Assembly: GCA_021234155.1 (NCBI GenBank)
Contig: JAJEKV010000041.1
Location: 6,069,249 to 6,133,248 of the forward strand
Direction of reading: 5' to 3'
Source: Isoetes taiwanensis
Taxonomy: Eukaryota > Streptophyta > Lycopodiopsida > Isoetales > Isoetaceae
Length of the DNA: 64,000 nt
Program-made: the position numbers and the translations under genes
In this document: piece after piece, positions 24,191 to 34,999 of the stretch
Position numbering within the stretch: position 1 is the stretch's first letter
Layout of the letters: each line of letters begins with the position of its first letter
Notes under the pieces: generated by a model
Database searches by the model: none
What the model was told of the DNA's origin: nothing
Seen by the model: only the letters and a program-made list of their open reading frames with translations

Positions 24191-24804
24191 ACGTTGATGC
24201 AACTCTAGTTTTGCACAAATTTCGGCAGCAAAATCGTGACAGTGATTTTTTTTTGGCGATCCAGCTTCCAGAAACATGGCTTATTGACTGCTCAGGTATA
24301 ATATTTCCTAATACAATTTTTGTTTCTGCTTGCATCTTTGATTCAAGTTTGAATATGCAGGGAGTAACTGGCTAGCTGATGGCTGGCTGATTCAAGGCAC
24401 AAGCTCAAGATTTAAAAGAAAAAAACCAAGAAGATGTAGAAGATCTTGAATCTGTCATTGTTTATTTCTGAGTTCTCCTGTTGCAAGTTTGCCTTCTTAA
24501 AAGGTAAAATAATCTTATCTACTACTATTTTTTTCTTAAAAAATGAGAGAGCAGATTTTGTTTGAAGATTATTTTATAGCTGGAAACACTGGAAATACAC
24601 TGGTCTGTAAAAAGGGATTTTTCATTTCAAGAAACTTTCCCACTTGAAAATGCTGTAAACAGGGATTTGTTTTGTCCAAAATTTGTTATACACAGGAATT
24701 ACCTATTTTGTTTTTTGAGGAACCTTTCCAAAGTTGCAATACAAAGGGAAATTATCCATTCTTGTAAATTTTGTGAATAGTTATCTTTTGCTAGTATGAC
24801 TTTT

Positions 24805-24935
24805 GCAATCCTAATGAATAGTGTTCATTCCTAATCCCAGTGTTTTCCGCAATCTCGAATGAGTAGTGTTTATTCTCAATCCCAAATGAATAGTGCTTTC
24901 CACAAGTTCGAATAACCGCAAATGAATAGTGTTTT
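24805..24935 (-). repeat. AATGAATAGTGTTT motif array
   Basis: AATGAATAGTG(T/C)(T/C)(T/C) or the variant AATGAGTAGTGTTT occurs four times (about 24815, 24858, 24886 and 24918), with a T run after the last. Read on the minus strand this gives repeated HYSF peptides. It is a third independent short-motif array just upstream of the orphan two-exon gene. Confidence 0.6.
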
Positions 24936-25204
24936 TTTTTTTTCCAATGGGGTATTGTCTTTCTTTCTCTCTTTTTGTATTTTTGTCGAAACAAAGATCT
25001 AAAGTACTAGTTTATCCCGAATTCATGATAGCAAATTGATGCTTGAAGAATTCAAACTATCTTTATCGTTTACCATGATAGTTCTAAAATCATAGTCGCA
25101 AATTGGTAAATGACCTATGATTTTGTGTTTAATTATGCTACTTCGTTTAGTATTCGCTAATATTCTACAATGCTAATGCTTCTTCTTCTTATGGCTTACC
25201 TTAG

Positions 25205-26481
25205 GTATGGATAGGGAGGACGTGCCTCGAGAGGCCGAGGGCGTCATGCCACCACCACCACACGCACCACAGATTAGGACCTTTGCGCCTGACGGGTAAG
25301 TGTCGTGTACCTAGGATCTTAGAGTTCGTCATGCATATATTTTCTAGACTATAATGTTAGGTACATAGACTTAGGACTCAAGTTTATTAATTTAGGGATG
25401 TGCTCCACGGATGTTGGAGGATCGGGCGGTTGTTGACAACCATCCCCGGGTTGCCAACCCGAGCGAGGATAGGTGGTTTTGTGTGCACGGGGTTGTTCAC
25501 ACACCCTCACCGTGGAGAGGGTTATATGGGTTCATTGTTGAATGGTGCAATGAAGCACCCCGCAAGACCAAGCATCCTGAGGTTCCTTGGGTTGCTCGTA
25601 GGCCAGGTGCACGCAGGACACGACCACTTGAGGATGAGGTTGCACAGGAGAGGGAGAGGGAGAGGCGTCGAGCTCGCGGGCAGGCGAGGTGCGCTAGGCC
25701 AGAGTATCTTGTCTGCCAGCAGGATAGCCATTACAGGGCGAGGATACAGAGACAGGTCGTGGCCGAGTGGGAGAGGAACACGAGGGTGTACTCTCCTCAG
25801 GAGTTAGCTCAGAGATACCCACAGGGGGGCTCACAGTGGATAGCGGACCGTATTCAGGCTCTAGTGCAGATACGAGACGAGGATGCAGAGGCTCGTTTTT
25901 GTGAGACCCAGAGTAGACTCTTGGCCCGTGATGGCCATATTGATGCAGAGGAGGGAGAGGCTCCACACGAGAGACATGCATGGCAGGTTGAGGATTTACA
26001 CAGGAGAGATGGAGTAGTAGTTGGAGCAGCAGTTAGTGGCGCATGTGAGCCTGGTGTGATTGATTTGGGAGCCACGGTGGATCTTGCGTCACACGTAGGG
26101 ATAGGGCTTCAGATACGTCCATTTGATTCTTGCACCTCCACTGTCCCACCTGTTGATGTAGACCTCCACACCGGGACGCTGCCCAGTGAGGTTGAGGGCC
26201 CTTCATTACCCACTTCTCGTATTCCCATTCTACCGTTTACCCTTCGTACCACCTCCCTCCCTGACACGCCTCCTAGACCACCTTCCCATGCCACGTCTTC
26301 ACATGTCCCTCCACCTTCCACGGCCCCCATAGCTAGTCCACCTCTCCGTTGGAGCCCAACCCAAATCGGGCGTAGAAAAAACCATCGATCAAAATACATA
26401 TTTGTCATTCGAAAGGCTAGAAATTTAAATTGTCCTGTCATTTTTTTGGCACGTTTGCACAAACGCAAGTGGACACTTTGA
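25205..26481 (+). CDS. two-exon orphan gene, Arg/Glu-rich protein
   Basis: A short exon starts at ATG 25205 (MDREDVPREAEGVMPPPPHA) and reaches a good donor at about 25297 (GACGG/GTAAGT). The second exon begins after TTTAG at about 25395 and contains an open frame from 25411 to 26481 (356 codons). A WFCVHGVVHTPSPWRGLYG block comes first, then a highly charged helical stretch (residues 70-100), then a Pro/Ser/Thr-rich C-terminal region. Joining the exons with the obvious splice gives a different frame from the 356-codon ORF. Either the acceptor differs by a base or two, or the gene has a frameshift. No known domain is recognised. It could be a transposon-borne protein. Confidence 0.4.
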
Positions 26482-26500
26482 AGCAATTTTAGAGTGTCCA
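26468..26500. repeat. short inverted repeat after the orphan ORF
   Basis: GTGGACACT at about 26470 and its complement AGTGTCCAC at about 26491 form a 9-bp stem with an approximately 12-base loop. The stem lies across and just beyond the stop codon of the 356-codon ORF. It may be a chance structure or part of a transposon end. Confidence 0.35.
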
Positions 26501-26606
26501 CGTTGCTGCCAACTAGGACTTTTTTCCACGTGGATGCAATTTCCATCGTTAGATTTAATCGACGGTCACAAGAAAATTAAGGGAAATTCCAGCGTGTATT
26601 GGCGCG

Positions 26607-28260
26607 TTGGGGAGAATACTTGCCTGCGTTCCACATGCCGGAATGGCGACTTTTCCTCTCGATGTCGATGGTGCTGGGGTTAGGTTCGACCTTTGTTTTA
26701 AGGTTTTTCAAGCATCATACGGCCATTTCGGATTTGTGCCTTCTCATTTCGTGAGGCATGACCAGCGGAAGGCTAATGATGGCAACGAAAGAGTCATGAC
26801 CAATGGATGGCCGTCTGCTGCAAATGGATTTCTTCAGCAATTTGATTCTTTGCCATATTCAGACCCTTGTTTCCTGTCCGCTGCAATTTCTTCTGCAATT
26901 TCTTCTACGAGGGTTTAAATGTGAGTAATTTGATTTTTTGATTTCTTTTGCAACTGGGTTTCTTCTGCAATTTGATTTGTGTTTGCATGCACAGGAGTTT
27001 TGAGCCCATCATTTGGCAACATGGATCTCCAGTGAGCCCGAGCAGCTGGATCAGGGTATGTTTATTTGGGTACAGAGCATTCTGCTATAAAATAGGCTAG
27101 AGTAGTTTTAGATGAAGAAACGACGCTTCTGGAGTACATTGAATTGATGTAAAAATATGTTATCCCTTGGAGATAAGATTCGGACAAATTATCTTGAAGC
27201 GTCCTTAGGGGGCACCTCAACCAAGATTACATCGATTTGGTTATTTGGCGCACCGTCTTGCAGTTGGTAGCTAGCAATTGACTTGGTTGCAAATAAAACG
27301 TAATACAGTTGAATCGGTGGAGCCATGAATTTGCAAAGAAGGGAAGTTGACACAGTTTGAACATACAGAGATGATCTGGTAACATTATATTTTTTTTGCA
27401 GTAATCTCTGAGGCAATTTTGTGCCTAGTTGCTTTAATATCCTTCAAATCCTACCAAGACAGGAGCTCATAAATTTAATCAAGGGAGCTGGACTTGATCT
27501 CGTGACTGTGCAAAAGGCAAGGGGGAAAACATACAGAGCCTAGCAAGCAGTTCTTGTTGAAGATTGTGGACAAATACAAGTTAAATACTCCACCAAAGGC
27601 TAAAAAGTATGCTTGTATAGGCAAATATGTCTCTCAAAATCTTTGGCGCCAGGGCAACTATGGAGCAAGGCATGCAGTATGTGGCAAATTCATCTGCAGA
27701 CCAGAAACAAGAGCACTCAACTGACGAAGAATTTGATGAGGAGTTGAAACTAAATCAGGTTTTTAACTGGTTTTGTTGGTATATTAAATGTTAGTACTAG
27801 TTTCACCAGTATTGTGTACTAAAAACTACTTATAGTAGCATCAACCATTGTTTCTGCAGCACTCTAGAAGGATGAATGCATTGTTTCCTGTAATTTTGTA
27901 CAGAAGAGGCAGGGTATTTCTGTTTCAGTGCTAAAAGACTAGTTTCCATCTTTACCCATCCCTAGGCTTGCCGAAATTTGAATGGGGCCATATATCCGGA
28001 GGTGAGTGCTTCCTGAACTCTACAAAATCAAACAAAGGGTTTTATTTTTGCATCGTAACATCTTTTTACTATCGGGAGTTATAAAGGAAGGTTTTGTTCT
28101 GCTACCATTTTGCTAGAGGTAAGTAATTATCATGGCCATCATGGTGTTCTTTGTTTTACGTATCTTTGTTAATGTTAGAAAGACAAGTACATTTGTATAG
28201 AAAAATGCTTACAAAAAGATTGTGATTGGCTATTTCTACAAAATGGCATGCTCAGCCATA
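26607..28260 (+). other. exon-like fragments without a model
   Basis: Open stretches occur at 26607-26918 and about 27430-27766; the latter ends in an acidic block STDEEFDEELKLNQ before GGTTTT. They may be 5' exons or UTR of the RPA32 gene downstream, or unrelated fragments. I could not find the N-terminal OB-fold exons expected for RPA32. FLQQFDS and AISSAISS reflect a repeated CAATTTCTTCTGC motif (26820-26990). Confidence 0.25.
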
Positions 28261-28264
28261 CTTT

Positions 28265-28645
28265 TATCCCAAATAATATGCTTGAAAATGCTGCCAAATA
28301 GAGACATGATATCATGGAGTCCAATGATAGCAGGATATGCAACATGGCCAAGGTGCATGTGCCCTAGTACTTTTTAAGCAAATGCAAGAAGAGCACGTGA
28401 AGCTTAATAATGTTATCTTTTCAAGTGCCTTAAAAGCTTGTGGTTCCATAGAAGACATAAATCAGGGTCGGACCATTCATGATCAGATGGCTAAAAGTGG
28501 GCCTACATTTGATGATGTTGCTGAGACTGCACTTGTACATCTTCAACTTTTTGAAAACATGCAAGGAGGAGGGTTAAAACTAAACCGAGTTATCTATTCG
28601 AGTGTGCTGAAAGCATGTGGTATTATAGCGGCATGTGCTTGCAGG
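28265..28645 (+). pseudogene. PLS-class pentatricopeptide repeat fragment
   Basis: Reading from about 28270, a block resembling MPNRDMISWSPMIAGYA runs (with one frame change at about 28337) into QHGQGACALVLFKQMQEE. Then come VIFSSALKACGSI, INQGRTIHDQMAKSG and a second NRVIYSSVLKACG unit. This is the repeat pattern of land-plant PLS-type PPR proteins, which act in organelle RNA processing. Only about 2.5 repeats remain, with no start, targeting peptide or E/DYW domain. The fragment lies directly before the first recognisable RPA32 exon, probably within its intron. Confidence 0.65.
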
Positions 28646-29615
28646 GTTGATGCTCCAGATGCTACTGACAGTATTGAACTGCTTCAGATACCGTAATATG
28701 TTTTTTTTTTTTTTTCCCCTAGATTTAGATAAATTCAGTCATGTGATGCTTATACATGCCGTGACAGTGTAGGCCTGGTGCGTATGTACGAGTCCATGGC
28801 CATCTTAGGACATTTCAAGGAAAGCGCAACATTGTGGCATTTGCTGTGAGGTAAACATTTTTTATTTATGAGAACAGCCTCATTACTTCTTTATCTTATT
28901 GTGTAGGGCCATAACAGATTTCAACAAAGTTACCTTCCATTTCTTAGAATGCATTTTTGTTCACCTCTATAACATAAAGTCCTAGGTACCTATAGACCCT
29001 GCATTATGTTTCTAGCTTATTTATCTATGCAGGCACTCATTTGTTAATTTCCTGAGACAGGGAGGTGGTTCTAAGCCACAAATGACCTCAGGCAATGGGT
29101 CTATATCGCAAATTGCTCCAAGTAACCAAATGCATGTACTTGCATATAACTATAACCAGGTAAGTATACATGATTCCCTTGTGAGGATGAGGATGAATTC
29201 TGGTTAACCTGCTTTTTTGCTTATGCAGTATGGGGGCCACGTTCTGTGGCAAATGGATCTGCAGATGATTGTCAGAGACGAGTCCATGCAATATTTCAAG
29301 ATCCTGCTGCCCAGTATGCACTCTGCCAACACATTTGCTTGTTTTTATTCTGTTGACTGGTAATATGTTCATCTGCCTCTAGATCAATTGAGCAGGGTCT
29401 TCACATTGACGAAGTGGCTCGTAGAATGGTTGGATACACCAAGAAACAAGTCAGGTACCGACATATAATGGTCGTGTTTTTTATCGTATACTTGAGAAAT
29501 ATCTTTTATAGTTTGGCTTGGTCGTGATTTTCCCAGGGATGCTGTCGAATTCCTAGTGAATGAGGGATACATATATTCCACTATTGATGATGACCATTTC
29601 AAGTCAACTTCATGA
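28645..29615 (+). pseudogene. RPA2: replication protein A 32-kDa subunit, C-terminal exons
   Basis: RPA32 is part of the nuclear single-strand DNA-binding complex. Exons seen are 28645-28692 (VDAPDATDSIELLQIP), 28773-28850 (VRVHGHLRTFQGKRNIVAF), 28907 to about 28985 (ITDFNKVTFHFLECIFVHL), 29061-29159 (Gly/Ser/Gln linker), 29229-29313 (DDCQRRVHAIFQDPAA), 29383-29454 (SIEQGLHIDEVARRMVGYT) and 29537-29615. The last encodes [14 protein letters not shown] and stop, the typical RPA32 winged-helix end. The N-terminal half of the OB fold is missing. An in-frame TAG sits at the end of the third exon, and the phase between the linker exon and the next does not fit. The locus looks truncated or broken, although unusual splicing cannot be excluded. 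Confidence 0.7.
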
Positions 29616-29619
29616 CTCA

Positions 29620-31920
29620 ATATACAAGCAATAGCTGTAGAACAAGATATTACTCTTCATAGTTGCAATGCGGATTCCAAGTTTGAACGTCATACTTTTT
29701 GAAAGTGTCGTTGTGAAACAAGCTTCTCATCAGAATAATCCAGCATGCACATTTCTTCATACCATAAGATGGCAAGTTGTTAGTTACTCAAAGCTAATAT
29801 GAAAATGGGCAAAAGTTTGAAGACAATATTCTCTATCTTTATTCTCTTGTACATACTTACCAGGGCTATTTAGTATGCCAAAAACATGAAAATGGTTATG
29901 CTAAAAGAAAGTTTCTTATATCTTTGTTACTGGCCGTTAATTTTGAAAAGTCATGTATGACAAATTGTGGCGTTTAATCTTTCATAATTGTGCCATCCAA
30001 TCAGATATTTCTATTTTTGTTTCTCTAAAATTCCTTATTCTATTCTCCCTCATTTTGACTTAGAGGTGTAATAGATAGATTTTGAACAAATTTGGAGTTA
30101 GATTTCAGCACAAGATATTTTATGCAGCTTGGACACTGCGTCGTTAACGTGGCTTCTTCCAAACATTGAATATTAATAGGATAAGACTTCAGCTAGATAT
30201 GAGAAAATGACTTTGTTTAATGTCTAATCTAGTGTAAGCTTTGAAGGAAGCCCTGTAAATGGTGGCAGGACAATTGATTCATTTGTAAGCATGTTGAAAA
30301 GAACATTACAGGAGCAAGAAGAGTTTTCATTGGTTAAACATGGTTTTGTTTTGAGGGCAATCCTTTGTTGCATTAGCAACCTAGCATTGTTGGCTTCTTC
30401 CATTATTGAGAGATGAAATTCATTCAATATCAAATTGCATATTAATATAGAGGCGATAAAGGATAACTACACTATAAAACACTTATCCAAACTTCATGTC
30501 CTTGATTCTTATTTCTTTCAAAAGAAACTCTCTTCCTTGTTAACTTAGTTGTAATGAATGGCTTAAGATATTAGTGGCTTGGTTGCGGTGATTCCAATGG
30601 TGGGATTTTGGCAGACGATATCACAACTCGCAACCACATTCCCTGCGTAGTCAAAATGACTACGTTTGCTTCTTAGAGGAATTTGAATGTTTTTTCTGCT
30701 GGATGATTTCTCCTCAGTAGGCAACCATTCCAAAGCGTAGTGAATTGGAATGGGATGCTGCATGAGAACAGGTACGAGCAAAGAAAAAATGCACTGTAGC
30801 GCTTCCTGCCACGTCAACTGATTTTGATCTCAACCATTAGATCTCTTAATTTCGCATTTGTTAGATGAATATCTAGCCTTGGGAAATCAATATGCAAAAT
30901 AACATGAAATAGAGTCATTCATATTGATACCAGGAGCTCCTAAATGCTAGAAACACCCCATAAGAAAAGTTTGTTGCAACTTCAATCAAGTAGCCATGTA
31001 GCTACCATATCACCACTTCAAACTTGTACAAGCTTGTCATGTGACTTTGGCTGTTTCATTCCCATGATCCCGTGCCTTATATTTGCTGAACTATGATTTT
31101 GGTGCTAAATCCATTTGCATCCCATGGCATTTTTCTTTGTAAGTCCCAAGTATGGTTGTATTGTGCAGCATAAACCGTGCTGTTTGTGATTCTCCTTTCT
31201 GTTCTATGTTCTTCAGTACCAATTTTGCTAATAAGTATGCTAGAAAAACAATTTGACTCCTCCTTCCCTTGGTATATGGTTGACATTCATGATGTGTCAT
31301 AGAAACACATCAATACGAATCTGGCCATCTGGTAATAATAAAAGCAAATCCACAGCTTAGCTTAGGTATAGAGGAGATTTTTTGTAGGATGAGATCTCCT
31401 GATCATACCAAACTTGTTCTTCCCTCTTGGTTTTCTTTAGATTTTATTTCTCATTTTTCAAGACTTATGATGGCGTAAACCGCTTTTATTAAATATGTGT
31501 CACATGATGCCTTTCTCAACTTTGCGGTGTTTTGTGGGCCGAGTAAAGTTTGCATATTTTTACCTGTTGTGGTGGTTCTTCGATTAGGCCAAGAATTATG
31601 AGAATTTAAGTCAAATATAAACTCCATTGTTCTGAATGTGTTTGAAAATCCAATGATAAACTGTTAGTCTTTGTACCGGGACTCAGTTTTGTAGAAGGCA
31701 ATGCTAATTATTGTTTCCAAATGTAAACACTGATTACGAAAGAAGCATTATGTTGACCTACCTATATAAAGAAGCATTGTGTTGCCATGAACATTATGCT
31801 TATTGGCCTTTTGCTTGTAAAACTTAGGTTACGTGATGGACCTAGAAACCCTTTTTCTTGTAAAACTTACATTATATGATGAATCTAGAAACTTAAAACA
31901 AAATAAACATCATAATTAAC
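29620..31920. other. no recognisable gene
   Basis: This AT-rich stretch contains only short frames without domains. I see no LTR, terminal repeat, tRNA or motif array. It may be intergenic DNA or old, decayed repeat sequence. Confidence 0.4.
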
Positions 31921-31949
31921 ATTTATCACTACATATATAATGTAGTCTT

Positions 31950-32760
31950 GAATTTTTCATTGTATTTGTCCCTTTGGAATTTTTCTGCGCCGCAATCTAA
32001 TTGCGTATTTACCTGCCACGTTTTTGTTCTCCTCGCAGAAGCCGACGCCTGGCTGTGGGCGATGGCAGGGACCCAAGACCCAGATCTTAGCGGACCTGAA
32101 AGATGTGGCAATGGCAGAGCCTAGGCATCGGAACTGAGAGTGGAACATGAAATATATCCCTTTGCATGCCAAAATCCGAGGAAGATGAAGCTTTATTCTG
32201 TTTGGGGTCCTACATCTGTGATGAATCTGCTCCTCTGGAGCTGAGAATTTGCTGAGAATTTGTTGCATTCTGGCTCTCCAACTCCGGCAGATCCTTTTCA
32301 AGATTACATAGATTCAAGCATTTTATATTGCTCGCATGAATCAACCAAGTTGTCGGATGATCTGGGAAAAGAAAATAGACAATCGTCACCAAAAACTTGG
32401 CTCCAACGAGCCGATCTTGAAGAGGAAGAAGAACCCATTTCTTCCGAATCCACCATTTGGTTCCAAACTGCCAGATTGGAAGCGAAACCCCTGTTTCTGC
32501 TTGAAGAAAGGAACAACAAATTCTTCTCTAGATTCTTGAAAAGGGTCCTCGCTACTAAACAGATAATTTTCCCTTTCCCAAGCGCCGGAGCAACCTTCAA
32601 AGCTAGAAGCAACAGAAGAAGTACTCAATCGATACCCATAACCATAGCCATAGCCAAGCTCTGCTCCGTCTAAAGACGAACCCATATCCAGATTCTTGCG
32701 CTGTCTCAAAATTACCTCTTTTTTACCACGTTCCCGCTCTGCCAAAACAGCCCAAGATTC
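31950..32760 (-). CDS. possible minus-strand gene, Ser/Gly/Tyr-rich, uncertain
   Basis: Minus-strand frames starting at 32745 (internal MGSSLDGAELGYGYGYGYRL), 32612 and 32301 overlap in succession. They could be one gene with frame changes, or exons. The second frame contains a serine run and SQVFGDDCLFSFPRSS; the third is Arg-rich. The plus strand over 32260-32673 is also open (137 codons), so strand choice is uncertain. No domain is recognised. GC content is higher than in the flanks, which favours some coding origin. Confidence 0.25.
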
Positions 32761-33439
32761 CTTAGTTTTTCACCCATCCCTGTCAGATTTAGCCCTCCAA
32801 TTCTGCTTCTTCCTTTGTTCCGGCGACCCAGGTCGAGGTAAATCCCCTCCCTTTCAGATTTACAGGGGATGGGCAAAACTGATTGCAACCTCTAACTGAA
32901 AAAGGTGCGCTTTCGCCTTCAGAACCAGCCCAGAGAGCCCAGGGAGCCCGTCAAATGTAACAGCTACGAGGCCCTTCATATGCAAGACCTTAGGCTAACC
33001 AAAAACCGAGAAATTTTGAAGATTAATCATGCTCACGTTACACTGCCCAGGCCTTGCTATTTATGGTGCAAGTTTTTTTTTTTTTAATAAAATGGCTTTT
33101 ACACCACTAATAATTAATAACTTAGACTTTTAAGATCTTTTAAATGGTTATATAAATCATTTCGACTATTTGGAGTGTATTGTGTGCCATGGCAAAGATG
33201 AACCAAAGTAGTATTTTTTTAGCATGTATGATATCCATATTCAATTAGACAAAACCCATGTCCTCAACCTTCCCATATTAATTCTTCAATATCAAGTCCA
33301 GGAACATACTTATCCATCTACGCAATTGGGGAAGAGAAATGTTCGCGGCGGCGCCGCGATAAATTTCTTGTATACATAGTTCTTCTACTTGATTAGGTTC
33401 ATTCTCTATCAATTTGTGTTGCCTACCCTTTTGCCCCAA

Positions 33440-33616
33440 GCCTCATCCACAAGAACCATCGAATTTGATCATTTATTTAAGATCTTATTAATTGGTGACT
33501 CTGGTGTTAGCAAAACTAGCCTTCTCTTACGATTTACAACAGATACTTTTGATGATAGGACCCACACCAGATCCTACAATTTACTATGCAAGGTAATCAA
33601 ACGTGCTTTTGACTAG
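33440..33616 (+). pseudogene. Rab GTPase (RabC/Rab18-like) first-exon fragment
   Basis: The frame contains [16 protein letters not shown], then [16 protein letters not shown], matching the N-terminus of plant RabC/Rab18 proteins up to switch I. The P-loop GDSGVGKS reads GDSGVSKT, losing the invariant Gly before Lys. The switch-I Thr-Ile-Gly segment after FDD is replaced by unrelated residues, although a GT donor follows CTATGCAAG. No later Rab exon is present nearby. This is a captured or retained fragment, not a working GTPase. Confidence 0.7.
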
Positions 33617-33619
33617 TTA

Positions 33620-34490
33620 TTTTCTTATCTTTTTGTAAATAAAATGATATAATATATGGACCTATATACAAAAATATATGATCCATCCAAACAACCTTTA
33701 AGGTATTGAATTTAGAAACACTTCATGGGCATAGCAAATTAGACACCATCCGACCATTGAAAAAAGGGAACACTAGCTTGCATCGGACAGGAAATTGCCA
33801 AGGAATCGACCATGAATCGCCAAGAAATCAGTAGGGAATTGGCCATGAAATCGGCCAGGGAATCCTAACTTCCATCGATTTAGATTCAAGAGCCCTCTTG
33901 AGCTTACTCCTCGACAAACAGCTACAGGGCTCTTGGGCTCATACTACAATCTATACTTGGGCTCTCTGATATGCTCCACTGCACCGAGATTTTTGAAGCC
34001 CCAGAATATTTAATTCAGACCCATAGAATATTTATGGACAAACAACATATTTCTAAAACCTCTACTTCAACAAACCCACAGAATACTTAGATTCGGGGCT
34101 TTCTTGGGCTCATACTTGGGCTTATGCTTGGCAAACAATACCGCCATTCTTGGGCTTACACTTGGGCTCTCTGATTGTTCTGCATCAAGACTTTTGAAAC
34201 CACCACTTCTACAAACCTATCTTATCTACTCATTCATGGAGCAAGATAAAGATAACGTAAGTACGTTCAGATTTAGATCATTTGCTCTATATTATTGTGA
34301 TTCTTGCTTTTTCTTGCTCCTTGCATTTCCGTAGTTTTCAAATTTTTATTATAGCGGTGGCTTCTTTAAGCTAAAAAAATGAAGAAAGGCCAATCAATGT
34401 AGATCTATGCTTTTTTTCTGCAAATTTTCTAATAACATAGTTGCAAGCTCAGCTCTCAAACGCAGCAGCCCGATTTTAGGGGCCGGAAAC
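33620..34490. other. no recognisable gene
   Basis: AT-rich sequence with short internal repeats: a TTGGGCTCATACTTGGGCTT motif recurs at about 33925, 34108 and 34155, and a GAATCGGCCA motif at 33800-33860. No open frame with domain character is present. The local repeats suggest small tandem duplications. Confidence 0.4.
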
Positions 34491-34499
34491 AACTTTTAT

Positions 34500-34984
34500 G
34501 CCCTCATTTGCAGGCTGCCTGGGATTGGGTTAGGGCTCTGTTTCAGGTGAGATTGACTAGCCAGCAGTTGCTGCTTCATGTGTATCCTGGTGCTTGGCCG
34601 CTCTTGCGGCAGCAAGCCTTGCATCTGTGCGTGGCTTGGTTGGTGTGGCTGATTTGGAAGGGCGACGGTTGTGGATCTTTCAGGGGATTCAGCAGCCTGC
34701 AGCCTCTCTGATTCATCGACTCAGATACAAGCTATTTCAAAGCTTTCTGATGTTCCCGGGATTAGTAGAGCGGAAGTTTGCCATTTGGCGGGACTTCTTG
34801 GGTGTTGTAGATGGTGATGGTCAGTTTGTACAGCAGTAGAGTTGCAGTTTTTCTGTGAGTTTGTTGTGGAGTGTCGAGGTATCGCTGTCTCTTTGGGGCA
34901 GTTCTCCTTCCTCCTCACTTGTTTTGTAACATTACCATTCTTTTAATATATTGATGACACAGTTCTTCAAAAAAAAAAAAAAAA
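34500..34984 (+). mobile_element. retroelement 3' end with poly(A)
   Basis: A GC-richer segment of about 460 bases ends with TTTTGTAACATTACCATTC, then TTTAATATATTGATGACACA and a poly(A) run at about 34967-34984. This is the usual look of the 3' end of plant L1-type LINEs. No reverse transcriptase remains. The plus strand shows a few open frames (34508-34711, 34594-34839) that are probably remnants of the ORF2 C-terminus or 3' UTR. A target duplication was not found. Confidence 0.5.
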
Positions 34985-34999
34985 GTAGGTGACAACTAG

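Noticed and set aside
24805-24935. CRISPR-like array
   Set aside because: Motif copies are only about 13 bp, unevenly spaced and imperfect; the genome is eukaryotic. The same applies to the arrays at 7165-7440 and 23356-23500.
24791-24994. Minus-strand ORF with repeated HYSF peptides
   Set aside because: It reflects the AATGAATAGTG motif array and not a conserved protein.
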